Origin: Bacteroidota bacterium
GTDB lineage: Bacteria > Bacteroidota > Bacteroidia > Bacteroidales > Tenuifilaceae
Assembly (NCBI GenBank): GCA_023406715.1
Contig: JAEXVC010000048.1
Span: 1 to 35,049, forward strand
Length of the DNA stretch: 35,049 nt
Direction of reading: 5' to 3'
In this document: positions 16,325 through 24,311 of the stretch, in pieces
Layout of the letters: each line of letters starts with the position of its first letter
How positions within the stretch are numbered: position 1 is the first letter of the stretch
Notes under the pieces: generated by a model
Seen by the model: only the letters and a program-made list of their open reading frames with translations
What the model was told of the DNA's origin: nothing
Databases searched by the model: none
Position numbers and translations under genes: made by a program

Positions 16325-17431
16325 ATGACACAAAAGTTCATTCCATTTCAAGTGATGGAAGAGTTTATGGTGAAAGTTCTGGAAAAATCAGGTGTTCCCA
16401 TTGCCGATGCCAAAATTATTACCGATGTTCTGATTCAAGCCGATAAGTTTGGGTTCGATTCTCATGGAGTTAATCGTTTAAAGCCAATTTATCTCGACCG
16501 GATCAAGGACGGCATTCTTAATCCTGTTACAAACTTCAAGGTTGTTAGGGAAGGTCCAACAACTGCTGTTATTGATGGACAGAATGGTATGGGGCACGTT
16601 ATATCTACCAGTGCTATGAAAATGGCCGTTGAAAAAGCCAGGCAGTTTGGAATGGGTATGGTAGTTGTGCGCAATTCGAGCCACTATGGATTTGCTGGCT
16701 ACTACTCATTAATGGCTGTTAAGGAGAATATGATTGGCATTACCGGAACCAATGCTCGCCCCTCAATTGCTCCGACTTTTGGTGTTGAGGGGATGCTTGG
16801 TACAAACCCGCTTACCTTTGGTATTCCAACCGACGAGGCTTTCCCATTTTTACTCGATTGTGCCACATCCATAACTCAGCGAGGAAAGGTTGAACTTTAT
16901 GCCCGCGAAGGTAAAGAGATGTCCAAAGGATGGGTTATTGACGATAAAGGTGAAAGCAAAACTGATTCGGTTGCTGCCCTCGACGATTTTATTGCTGGTC
17001 GAGCAGCGCTCACTCCTCTGGGTGGTATTGGCGAGGAGTTGGGTGGCTATAAGGGTTATGGTTATGCCACTGTTGTTGAAATACTCTCATCGGCCCTTCA
17101 GCAAGGGAATTACATGAAGATGCTTCTGGGTTTTCAGGATGGCAAGAAAGTGCCGTATAATCTTGGTCACTTTTTTATTGCTATTGATATAAATGCGTTT
17201 GTTGAACCCGATGATTTTAAAAAGACCACTGGCGATATTCTACGTCAGCTAAGAGCCTCAAAGAAAATGCCCGGCCAGGATAGAATTTACACTGCAGGGG
17301 AAAAGGAATACGATACTTGGATTTATAGGAAAGATAAAGGCATCCCTTTTGGCGATGATCTATTGGCTGAGTTCAAGGGAATATGCAAGGATTACGCTTT
17401 GGATGAATTCCTGCACCATTTTGAGCGTTAA
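16325..17431 (+). CDS. LDH2 family malate/L-lactate/ureidoglycolate-type dehydrogenase
   Basis: A 368-aa NAD(P)-dependent oxidoreductase of the LDH2/MDH2 family, which oxidises 2-hydroxy acids such as malate, lactate or ureidoglycolate. Recognisable blocks run through the protein: SHGVNRL near residue 40, NGMGH near 84, SSHYGFAGYYSL near 120, GTNARPSIAPTFG and LGTNPLTFGIP near 140-175, DCATS near 185, and GGYKGYGYATVVEILSSAL near 240. The length is normal. Substrate cannot be fixed from sequence. It is the first gene right of the island border and has ordinary backbone character. It is convergent with the esterase gene, with only 26 bases between. Confidence 0.92.
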   Translation: MTQKFIPFQVMEEFMVKVLEKSGVPIADAKIITDVLIQADKFGFDSHGVNRLKPIYLDRIKDGILNPVTNFKVVREGPTTAVIDGQNGMGHVISTSAMKMAVEKARQFGMGMVVVRNSSHYGFAGYYSLMAVKENMIGITGTNARPSIAPTFGVEGMLGTNPLTFGIPTDEAFPFLLDCATSITQRGKVELYAREGKEMSKGWVIDDKGESKTDSVAALDDFIAGRAALTPLGGIGEELGGYKGYGYATVVEILSSALQQGNYMKMLLGFQDGKKVPYNLGHFFIAIDINAFVEPDDFKKTTGDILRQLRASKKMPGQDRIYTAGEKEYDTWIYRKDKGIPFGDDLLAEFKGICKDYALDEFLHHFER

Positions 17432-17457
17432 TTTTCCATTCTTATAAGATGCGTCTC

Positions 17458-18354
17458 TTACTGAAAACACTCTGCAAAGAATGCTTTTAGAGGGTCTGTA
17501 ACAGCTGTTTCGCCTGGTGCTCCAATGGCATTGTTGATACCCTCATGGTCATATTGACTTGCAGTGACCTGGCTAACCGACACGCCAACACTTTCAAGTT
17601 TTGTGATGAAATCATTGGCATAGCCAATACGTGTAGCAGTTCCACGCTTTGCAATAAAAAATTTGGGGTACGATGTGCCCGCGAATAAGTTGTTTATTGG
17701 CGATGCTTCAGCCCAATAGGTATTTGTTTCGCCAAACGCATTTAAGTAAATTTCGTTATTATCGTTACACTGCGCAACCACATCGTAACCTTCGGTATCG
17801 ATACAGGCAACTCCTTTAAGTGTGTTTAGGTTTAGCCCCCTCGCAGGGAGGAATTGGCTGCTTGTACCTGTAAGGGCAATCAGTTGGGCTCCAGCACTGT
17901 GTCCCAGAAGTGCCATTTTTTGGTTATTACCGCCATAATTACCAATATTGTCGTAAATCCATTTTACAGCATCAGCAATATCGTTATTGTGTGTTGGATA
18001 CTTTATTCTGTTTGGGTCGGTGCTATATGTCGATGGGCTCAATCGGTAATTCACACTAACCAGAATATAGTTTAGCGATGAGAATAAGTTTTGCTTATTT
18101 GTCATACTGTTAGCCTTATCGCCAATAGCAAACGCACCACCGTGAACATATATAACTACAGGTTTTTCAGCGTTCGATTCTCCAAAATGATAAATATCTA
18201 GGCTTAATAGATTTGCATTAACGCCATTTACTTGTTTGTATTGTACTGTGGTTTTCAGGTAGGAGGGGAGTACTGGCGAACTATCGCTTTTAGAGCAGTT
18301 AACCAAACTCATTATTACCAACATCGCTATAAACACTTGATAATTCTTTTTCAT
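17458..18354 (-). CDS. Alpha/beta hydrolase lipoprotein (esterase-like)
   Basis: A 298-aa exported lipoprotein. The signal peptide has a lipobox ending LVNC with C20 as the lipidated Cys. The hydrolase core follows: oxyanion-hole HGG (71-73) in VIYVHGGAF, nucleophile elbow GHSAG (S153), and a C-terminal His in QYDHEGIN near 266. This matches the carboxylesterase/HSL-like branch of alpha/beta hydrolases, which cleave small ester substrates such as acyl or feruloyl groups. The predicted location is the periplasm or outer-membrane surface. It is followed on the same strand side by the SDR gene with a 53-bp gap, perhaps a loose operon. Confidence 0.88.
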   Translation of the reverse strand: MKKNYQVFIAMLVIMSLVNCSKSDSSPVLPSYLKTTVQYKQVNGVNANLLSLDIYHFGESNAEKPVVIYVHGGAFAIGDKANSMTNKQNLFSSLNYILVSVNYRLSPSTYSTDPNRIKYPTHNNDIADAVKWIYDNIGNYGGNNQKMALLGHSAGAQLIALTGTSSQFLPARGLNLNTLKGVACIDTEGYDVVAQCNDNNEIYLNAFGETNTYWAEASPINNLFAGTSYPKFFIAKRGTATRIGYANDFITKLESVGVSVSQVTASQYDHEGINNAIGAPGETAVTDPLKAFFAECFQ

Positions 18355-18407
18355 CTTTAAGTTTATTGGGATTCAAAACACAATTAAGAACAAGGGTTAC
18401 TTATTAT

Positions 18408-19826
18408 CTATTTTTTACTTAATCTATTTGCCATTCCTCCAAATACTATGCCGTGCAGTGGAAGTACTCCAAACCAGTATAAACGGCCTAGTAATCCCTT
18501 GGGGCGGAAGGTGGCCGTTTGAATAAGCTTATTGTCCTGAATCTTAAACTCCAACCAAGCTTCGCCTGGTAATTTCATTTCGGCAAAAAGGAGTAATCGC
18601 ATTTCTGCTTTGTTAGCATAGAGTACGCGCCAAAAATCCAGAGTATCGCCTGCTTGTATGTTATTCATACTTGTTCTTCCTCTTCGTAAACCAACACCTC
18701 CAAAAACCTTATCAATAAAACCTCTCAACTTCCATAGCCAGTTGGCGTAATACCAGCCGGTATCACCTCCAATTCGCCAAATTTTTTCGATGCAAAAATC
18801 GGCATTATCCACCTCTCTTTTGCGGATATCCTTGTAACATCCGTACGTTGGGACTTTTATGTAGTCCGAAATTTTAAATTCGAGCCTTCCGCTTACTGTT
18901 GAGTCTTTCCAACTCGATACTATCTCATTATGCTCTATCTGGCTAAAAGCCTGTTCTATGGCCTCTTTATAGGAGAGCGGTTGAAGGTTTAGTATTTGGT
19001 TTATTTCCTGGTTTTTGGCAACCACCTCCACTTTCATACTATCCACCAACGAAACTGCAAGTTTGTATGATGTCGATGTAATAAAGTATAGCCAGTACGA
19101 CGATAGCTTTGGGGTCATCACCGGTACGGTCCAGATATACCTTTTCAGCCCTCTAACCTGCGCAAATCCCATAAGCATCTGCTTATAGGTGAGTATTTCG
19201 TTGCCTGCAATATCGTAGCTTCGGTTGAATGTGGTTGGGTTGTTTAAAATACCCGTGAGGATTTTAACCACATCCGATATTCCTATGGGCTGACACTTTG
19301 TGTTTAACCATTTTGGAGCAACCATAACGGGAAGTTTCTCAACCAAATCGCGGATTATCTCGAACGAGGCACTGCCCGAGCCAATAATTATTCCTGCCCT
19401 AACTGTGGTTAGCGCGTATTTTCCCATGCCCAGCTCCAACTCCACATTCTTTCTGGAATTTAAATGCTTCGATAATGTTTGTGAGTTTACTATGCCACTA
19501 AGATAAATAACCTGTTTAACGTTGGTTTTGCTTAGCGCCTCTCTGAAATTTATGGCCGATATTCGCTCCAACTCATCGTAGTTTTTTGATGTAGACATGG
19601 AATGAACCAGGTAGTAGGCAAAATCTATATCCTGAGGGATGTTTTTGAGGGTCTCTTTTTGGGTTAAATCCACTTCAACAACCTCAATTCTATCTTTAAC
19701 CGATTCCTCGGGGTGGAATTTGTTTTTATCCCTAACGCAGCAAACCACATTGTAGCCCATATCAACCAAAACAGGCAATAATCGCTTGCCAATGTAACCA
19801 GTTGCGCCAGTTAATAGTACCTTCAT
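18408..19826 (-). CDS. SDR-family NAD(P)-dependent epimerase-like protein with DUF2867 domain
   Basis: A 472-aa protein. The N-terminal 270 residues form an extended SDR Rossmann domain: TGATGYIG nucleotide-binding motif (6-13), DIDFAYYLVHSMS, and an atypical sugar-epimerase-like core without a clear YxxxK. The C-terminal 150 residues (about 320-470) have the DUF2867 pattern, including GGDTGWYYANWLWKLRG and RRGRTSMNNIQAGDTLDFWRV. This two-domain architecture is widespread in Bacteroidota and others and is usually annotated as NAD(P)H-binding protein; the reaction is unknown. It is a backbone gene. Confidence 0.88.
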   Translation of the reverse strand: MKVLLTGATGYIGKRLLPVLVDMGYNVVCCVRDKNKFHPEESVKDRIEVVEVDLTQKETLKNIPQDIDFAYYLVHSMSTSKNYDELERISAINFREALSKTNVKQVIYLSGIVNSQTLSKHLNSRKNVELELGMGKYALTTVRAGIIIGSGSASFEIIRDLVEKLPVMVAPKWLNTKCQPIGISDVVKILTGILNNPTTFNRSYDIAGNEILTYKQMLMGFAQVRGLKRYIWTVPVMTPKLSSYWLYFITSTSYKLAVSLVDSMKVEVVAKNQEINQILNLQPLSYKEAIEQAFSQIEHNEIVSSWKDSTVSGRLEFKISDYIKVPTYGCYKDIRKREVDNADFCIEKIWRIGGDTGWYYANWLWKLRGFIDKVFGGVGLRRGRTSMNNIQAGDTLDFWRVLYANKAEMRLLLFAEMKLPGEAWLEFKIQDNKLIQTATFRPKGLLGRLYWFGVLPLHGIVFGGMANRLSKK

Positions 19827-19913
19827 GGGCTTATCGGTTGTTTTGTATAAATTGTATGTATTAATAACACTTATACTAACCTAACTGTTTAGCGTATGTA
19901 AAAAGAAAATGTG

Positions 19914-20264
19914 CTACGCCCTTAAAATCTTATCCATTGCTTTTCCCTTAGCCAGTTCGTCAACCAGTTTATCGAGGTAGCGAATTTTACGCATAAGTTC
20001 ATCCTCAACCTCTTCAACCCGGCAACCGCACACAACTCCAGTAATTTTAGTTGCATTTGGGTTAATTTGTGGTGCTTGGGCAAAAAAAGTTTCAAAATCT
20101 ACCTTGTTGTTTATTTGCTGCTGCAAAGTTTGCTCGTTGTATCCCGTAAGCCAATAAATAACAGTATCCACCTCGGCCTTTGAACGTCCTTTCTTTTCGG
20201 CTTTTTGGATATACAACGGATATACACTTGCAAATGGCATTTTAAATACTCTTGTATTGCTCAT
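19914..20264 (-). CDS. DUF2200 family protein
   Basis: A 116-aa soluble protein starting MSNTRVFKMPFASVYPLYIQ, the signature of DUF2200. The C-terminal half has GVVCGCRVEEVEDELMRKIRYLDKLVDEL, as in complete family members, so this copy is full length. Function is unknown. Its first 66 codons are duplicated at 21858-22058 in a truncated copy. The lipoprotein gene lies 16 bases upstream on the same strand. Confidence 0.88.
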   Translation of the reverse strand: MSNTRVFKMPFASVYPLYIQKAEKKGRSKAEVDTVIYWLTGYNEQTLQQQINNKVDFETFFAQAPQINPNATKITGVVCGCRVEEVEDELMRKIRYLDKLVDELAKGKAMDKILRA

Positions 20265-20280
20265 TTTTGTTGAGGTTAAG

Positions 20281-20850
20281 TTATCTAATTACTATTGACT
20301 CCAGATTATCCAGTTTTGGTAAAACTAAATCTGTCACTAGGCTATGGTCGCTGGAGTATAAGCCCGATGTTATCAGAGAGTAAACGGTACTATTTTTCCT
20401 GATGATAAGGATAATGCCATTGGGTTCGTTGTTTTTAAGCCTTATGGCATAGTAGGTTTGCTCTCCTGGTAATGCAATTTCTTCAACCTCATTCAGCGTT
20501 AATCCTACTGCAGCATTTGTTGCTTTAAAAGTAGTTTTTGTTAAAAGGAAAACTTCCATTGCATCTTTAACCGATCTCTCCTTTTCAACTTTAATTGTGT
20601 AGAATAGGGGTACAAATTCTTCGGTTTCAATAAAGTCGTATGTGTAAGATAGTTCCGCCGACCCATCAATATATTTTACAACCTCCGTTTTTTCCTTTGT
20701 ACCCGAAGTGTCTAAAGGAATTTCGTAAAATTCACTTACTTCTTTTACCGGTGTAATTATGGCATAGTCTCTGGAATTTACATCTTTACGACTTGTACAC
20801 GATATAATTGTATTCAAAAAAATCAATCCTATTATTAAATGTTTTTTCAT
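20281..20850 (-). CDS. Hypothetical lipoprotein
   Basis: A 189-aa protein with a lipoprotein signal peptide (MKKHLIIGLIFLNTIISC, lipidated C18). The mature part has alternating polar/hydrophobic segments suggesting a small beta-rich periplasmic domain, with no motif I recognise. It is encoded just upstream of the DUF2200 gene on the same strand and may be co-transcribed with it. Confidence 0.75.
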   Translation of the reverse strand: MKKHLIIGLIFLNTIISCTSRKDVNSRDYAIITPVKEVSEFYEIPLDTSGTKEKTEVVKYIDGSAELSYTYDFIETEEFVPLFYTIKVEKERSVKDAMEVFLLTKTTFKATNAAVGLTLNEVEEIALPGEQTYYAIRLKNNEPNGIILIIRKNSTVYSLITSGLYSSDHSLVTDLVLPKLDNLESIVIR

Positions 20851-20916
20851 TGGTATTTTATTTAATTGTACTTTAGCCTTAATGCTATGATTTTCTGGGT
20901 TATGGAATGTAGCGTT

Positions 20917-21387
20917 TTATTTTTTTATCTTTTTCACTATTTCGCTTTCGAACCATTCTCTATCCTCATTGGTCTCAAAAGAATCGCTAGGGATGTATAT
21001 AAATTGGCTTTTTGCAATAAATAGCAAATACGTTTTCCTAATCATTTCAACCTTTATAAAATGTTCGAGTTTTATTGGCGAATAGGTATCGGAATCAATA
21101 ATACCAGTTATTTTTTCATTATCTATCTCGTAATGCCTTTCAAGCAACAACAGCTTATTATCCTTCGATACAACAAATCTCCAAAATTGAACCACCAATA
21201 AAATAGGGTAGATTATAACAAATACTAAATAGAATACTTCAAAAGAATCGTTTATTCCATCGAGCCCAAGTATTATGGCTAAAGCCCAAAGCCACACGTA
21301 TAGCCACCAACGTTTTTTAATATACCTTAGAATCAGAATTAAAAATAGTTCCTTGGGTGTTAGCTGTACTCTTTTAGTTTTAATCAT
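20917..21387 (-). CDS. YcxB-like membrane protein
   Basis: A 156-aa protein with a short basic N terminus, two membrane helices (about 27-41 and 50-67) and a soluble C-terminal domain. Its segment YEIDNEKITGIIDSDTYSPIKLEHFIKVEMIRKTYLLFIAKSQFIYIPSDSFE follows the YcxB-like C-terminal domain layout, a PH-like fold reported in bacterial membrane proteins of unknown function. YIPSDSF near the end is the best conserved part of that family. Confidence 0.72.
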   Translation of the reverse strand: MIKTKRVQLTPKELFLILILRYIKKRWWLYVWLWALAIILGLDGINDSFEVFYLVFVIIYPILLVVQFWRFVVSKDNKLLLLERHYEIDNEKITGIIDSDTYSPIKLEHFIKVEMIRKTYLLFIAKSQFIYIPSDSFETNEDREWFESEIVKKIKK

Positions 21388-21424
21388 AGTAATTTGTGGG
21401 TATTTATTGTCAAACTATAGTTAA

Positions 21425-21780
21425 AGCATAGCGGTTGGTGGTTTATTGGGATTCAAAATTAACTCCCAGTAGCCACCATTTGTGATGCTGAAACTAAAGT
21501 AGTAATATTTTTTTGTCTGTAAATAGGGTTGGCGGTGGTAGGTGTTATTTTTTTAATGAATCCTGTTTATTCAGGAACTCTTTCATTAAAACTTCATCCA
21601 CGTTATTTAAGTTGTCCTGTCGCTTTTCAAGTCTGATAATTTCCTCCTCTTTCTTTTTGTATTCCTCCCATAGTCGGGAATTTTCTTCTTTTAATCTATC
21701 CTTTTCGGATTTGCAGGATAAAAGTGTAATTCCGCAAAAAAATAAAACAAGGAAAAATTTCTTCATTTGTTCTTTATAGT
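21425..21780. repeat. Duplicated segment, copy 1
   Basis: This stretch, with the 73-aa lipoprotein gene and its downstream flank (from about GGTTTATTGGGATTCAAAAT), reappears at about 22675-23030 with scattered substitutions. The similarity covers noncoding flank as well as the gene, indicating duplication of a DNA segment and not of the ORF alone. Confidence 0.85.
21545..21766 (-). CDS. Small coiled-coil lipoprotein, copy 1
   Basis: A 73-aa lipoprotein starting MKKFFLVLFFCGITLLSC with lipidated C18, then a highly charged heptad-like helix (DRLKEENSRLWEEYKKKEEE...RLEKRQDNLNNVDE). The ATG at 21766 is preferred over an upstream in-frame start because it begins the signal peptide. It is nearly identical to the copy at 22792-23013. 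It is probably a short periplasmic coiled coil tethered to the membrane, function unknown. Confidence 0.75.
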   Translation of the reverse strand: MKKFFLVLFFCGITLLSCKSEKDRLKEENSRLWEEYKKKEEEIIRLEKRQDNLNNVDEVLMKEFLNKQDSLKK

Positions 21781-21811
21781 TTTTGGAAACGTTGAGGGTA
21801 TGCAACGTGCG

Positions 21812-21857
21812 GGTTTAAAAAGTAACTGGCACGGATACATATCCGCGCCAGCGAGTT
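21812..21857. repeat. REP-like palindrome, copy 1
   Basis: GGCACGGATA CA TATCCGCGCC forms a 10-bp stem with one non-paired position, at 21827-21850, inside a longer shared block (TTTAAAAAG ... GCGAGT). A second copy is at 22223-22268. It sits at the truncation point of the second DUF2200 copy. It resembles bacterial repetitive extragenic palindromes. Confidence 0.65.
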
Positions 21858-22058
21858 AATTTGTGGTGCTTGGGCAAAAAAAGTTTCAAAATCTACCTTG
21901 TTGTTTATTTGCTGCTGCAAAGTTTGCTCGTTGTATCCCGTAAGCCAACAAATAACAGTATCCACCTCGGCCTTTGTACGGCCTTTCTTTTCGGCTTTTT
22001 GGATATACAACGGATACACAGTTGCAAATGGCATTTTAAATACTCTTGTATTGCTCAT
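21858..22058 (-). pseudogene. Truncated DUF2200 copy
   Basis: The first 66 or so codons match the intact gene at 19914-20264 almost perfectly (MSNTRVFKMPFATVYPLYIQ...FAQAPQIN). At 21857 the coding sequence meets the REP-like palindrome, and the remaining frame (to 21774) is translated REP and flanking DNA. The conserved C-terminal half, including the Cys-Gly-Cys segment, is lost. It is best read as a partial duplication. Confidence 0.8.
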
Positions 22059-22222
22059 ATTATCAGTGCAATTAATTCAATTTTAAAGAATAACTTTTCA
22101 AGAGGAGAGGTAAACCTTGCAAAAACTAAGTTAGCTATATTTTCTAAGATTTGGCTATTTGTTTAGCTATTCAGATATATAAAATTAAACTTGTGGTGTG
22201 GTGAGGGTGTAAGTGTGTATTA

Positions 22223-22268
22223 GGTTTAAAAAGGCAATGGCACGGATACATATCCGCGCCGGCGAGTC
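22223..22268. repeat. REP-like palindrome, copy 2
   Basis: Same core palindrome as at 21812-21857 (GGCACGGATACATATCCGCG at 22239-22258) with the same flanks TTTAAAAAG and GCGAGT. Confidence 0.65.
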
Positions 22269-22317
22269 TTAGGTATATATAGCACCTCTTAAATGCTATA
22301 TATACCATCAGTGGAAA

Positions 22318-22548
22318 TTACCAATTCCACCACCAATCTTTTTGAGTTAAAATGGTACCATCATTGCATACACAAGTAATTGTACAAACTGTAATAATGC
22401 CATAGTTCTCAATTGTACTATAAGACTTGAATACACCACCATGAGAATATATATCCCCACCGGTAATTTCTTTTGCAAAAAGAGAACTTGTCGCTAAAAC
22501 TAACACAAAAATTAAAACAACTTTTCTGAATTTCTTTAAAACTTTCAT
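22318..22548 (-). CDS. Small secreted Cys-containing peptide
   Basis: A 76-aa product with a clear Sec signal peptide (MKVLKKFRKVVLIFVLVLAT, cleavage likely after SLFA at residue 25). The mature 51 residues contain three Cys close together (C55, C59, C61 in VCTITCVC) and end in an aromatic tail, DWWWNW. No family is recognised. It lies between a REP-like element and the second duplicated lipoprotein gene. It might be an exported peptide or a small envelope protein. Confidence 0.6.
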   Translation of the reverse strand: MKVLKKFRKVVLIFVLVLATSSLFAKEITGGDIYSHGGVFKSYSTIENYGIITVCTITCVCNDGTILTQKDWWWNW

Positions 22549-22674
22549 TTTGAAATAAATTAATTAATACCTACTCTTTATGCTTTTCGGTTTCCGCATT
22601 TTAATTGAATAAAATCTTGATATTTTAATATTCTTAGTTATCATATGTGATTTATTACCTCTAACGGTCGGCAG

Positions 22675-23030
22675 TTGATTGCGCTGGGTTTATTGGGTTT
22701 CAAAATTAAATCCCAGTAGCCAACATCTGTGATGCCGAAACTAAAGTAGTAATATTTTTTTGTCTGTAAATAGGGTTGAAGGTGGTAGGTGCTATTTTTT
22801 TAATGAATCCTGTTTATCCAGGAACTCTTTCATTAAAACTTCATCCACGTTATTTAAACTGTCCAGTCGTTTTTCAAGTCTGATAATTTCTTCCTCTTTC
22901 TTTCTGTATTCCTCCCATAATCGGGAATTTTCTTCTTTTAATCTGTCCTTTTCGGATTTGCAGGATAAGAGTGTAATTCCGCACAAAAATAAAACAAGGA
23001 AAAATTTCTTCATTTGATGATTCTTATAGT
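22675..23030. repeat. Duplicated segment, copy 2
   Basis: Second copy of the segment at 21425-21780. The shared stretch AAAGTAGTAATATTTTTTTG and following sequence up to the lipoprotein start are nearly identical. Confidence 0.85.
22792..23013 (-). CDS. Small coiled-coil lipoprotein, copy 2
   Basis: A 73-aa near-identical paralogue of the gene at 21545-21766; differences include F10 to L, K37 to R and a few changes near the C terminus. It has the same lipobox (LLSC) and charged helix. Most differences are conservative and the frame is intact, so both copies are probably still functional or the duplication is recent. Confidence 0.75.
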   Translation of the reverse strand: MKKFFLVLFLCGITLLSCKSEKDRLKEENSRLWEEYRKKEEEIIRLEKRLDSLNNVDEVLMKEFLDKQDSLKK

Positions 23031-23040
23031 TTTTATTGTG

Positions 23041-23165
23041 AACGGTTTATGGTATGGTGTCGCGCGGGAGTTCAAAGCGATTTTCTATCAGTTTACAACG
23101 ACTTTTTTACGAGCTACAAACCTTAGAGAACCTCTGAAACCCCATGCAATATAACATCTGTTAGC
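23041..23165. repeat. Imperfect palindromic intergenic site Y
   Basis: On + it starts AACGGTTTATGGTATGGTGTC (23041-23061) and ends CCCCATGCAATATAACATCTGTTAG. The arms (about 23047-23060 and 23138-23154) are partly complementary. The starting motif is shared with the site upstream of the OLD-like gene (CCGTTTATGGTGTGTCG at 27824). Such sites separate accessory genes in this block and look like recombination sites. Confidence 0.4.
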
Positions 23166-23177
23166 CATTGTGCATTA

Positions 23178-23561
23178 TTAATAATTGTCAAATTTAACAG
23201 CAATTTCTAATTCCTCTTTTGTTAATTTCTCTAAAAAGTCAATTGCATTATTTACCAGATTATCAAAATCAGCAATAATTTTAGTTTGACTCCGATTTTC
23301 AAGTATGTTCTTTTTTTTCCAAAATCTCGCTTCATTCGTATCGTATGAGCAACATGCCCAGAAAATCCATTTACTTATTCTATCATTTTTAATCTCAGGG
23401 TAAATCTGAAACATGTAATCAAGTCCATGATTACTCCACCTTACAGTTCTTTCCTCAAATCCAGATGGCAAAAACATACTTTTGGAATTATCTTTGGTTA
23501 TCTCTCCATTTAGTGATTTGGCTAATGTTTTAAGTTTGTTATCGAGGGACTTTAAACTCAT
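23178..23561 (-). CDS. Hypothetical protein (127 aa)
   Basis: A 127-aa soluble protein with no recognised family. It has a helical N terminus (SLDNKLKTLAKSLN), an aromatic middle (WIFWACCSYDTNEARFWKKK) and a helical C terminus. Size and composition would suit a small regulator or an immunity-like protein, but this is only an impression. It is a single gene in the accessory block, flanked by a palindromic site on its 3' side and the 99-aa gene upstream. Confidence 0.65.
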   Translation of the reverse strand: MSLKSLDNKLKTLAKSLNGEITKDNSKSMFLPSGFEERTVRWSNHGLDYMFQIYPEIKNDRISKWIFWACCSYDTNEARFWKKKNILENRSQTKIIADFDNLVNNAIDFLEKLTKEELEIAVKFDNY

Positions 23562-23658
23562 GTTTCTTTAGTATCTTGCTTTTACAATCCAAATTGGTGC
23601 TCCAACTTAACTATTGAATTCTGAAAAGGTTGTTATGAAATAAATAGTTTGGTACTTT

Positions 23659-23958
23659 TTAACTTTCATCATCTTGATTTTCAGCATTCTGACTTTCAGT
23701 GTCTTGGCTTTCAGTATCTTGATTCTCGATTTCTTGGTTTTGTTGTGCTGACTCCTCTTTATATTCAGCATAATATGTTGTCATGCCAGCTTTCCCTGTT
23801 TCAAAATCAATCTTGACAACATGATGGTCGTGTTTTGATTTATCATCTTCTCTGAATTCAATCTGTTCTAAGCGTAAAACATTCTTATCTGTATCATTAT
23901 CATGACCATATGACACCTTATCTTTTTTATCATCATCCTTGCTTTTGAACCAACCCAT
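23659..23958 (-). CDS. Hypothetical protein with Gln/Asn/Asp/Glu repeat tail
   Basis: A 99-aa protein. The N-terminal 70 residues are charged and include a His-rich KHDHHVVKIDFETGKAGM segment. The tail (about 72-99) is built of degenerate repeats NQE-IE-NQDTE-SQDTE-SQNAE-NQDDE. The repeats are reflected in the DNA by near-repeats of TCTTGAT/TTTCAGT and could vary by slippage. Function is unknown. Confidence 0.55.
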   Translation of the reverse strand: MGWFKSKDDDKKDKVSYGHDNDTDKNVLRLEQIEFREDDKSKHDHHVVKIDFETGKAGMTTYYAEYKEESAQQNQEIENQDTESQDTESQNAENQDDES

Positions 23959-24048
23959 AGTTACCTCCTTTGTTTGTTATGGAATTTTTTGAAGTTAAAA
24001 AATATTTTTGAAATTATCTTAAAGTGAAGTTATCCTTTTAACTGTTCC

Positions 24049-24161
24049 GTGGTTACAACTGCTGGGGAGTTAACCGCCAACGGCGTCTTCCCACTTTAAA
24101 ACCATACTAAATTACTAAAAACTTTCGTATCTGCATCATCAGCCCCAGTAGGCTAAACCAC
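24049..24161. repeat. Bipartite palindromic site X downstream of the helicase gene
   Basis: Arms GTGGTT (24049-24054) and CTGCTGGGG (24059-24067) face CCCCAGTAG (24143-24151) and AACCAC (24156-24161). Both sides have a 4-base spacer, so a folded strand has two short stems separated by a symmetrical bulge. This resembles the geometry of folded integron attC sites, though the attC consensus ends are not evident. A separate hairpin (TGCCTGCC/GGCAGGCA) lies near 24228-24249. The stretch 23959-24311 holds no gene. Confidence 0.5.
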
Positions 24162-24311
24162 CTGTTACCGCCCGGTGTTCTTTGTTTTCTGTCATTTTCC
24201 CTTTCATTTTGCTACTTCGTTTCTGCCTGCCGTGCGTTTGGGCAGGCAAGCTCTTTGGCTGGTTTTGGTAGTGCGTTGGCATTTTGTGCGACCAGACAAT
24301 GTGCTTGAATG

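Noticed and set aside
21774..21857. C-terminal part of the second DUF2200 frame as genuine protein
   Set aside because: It translates the REP-like palindrome and flanking DNA and has no similarity to the intact protein.
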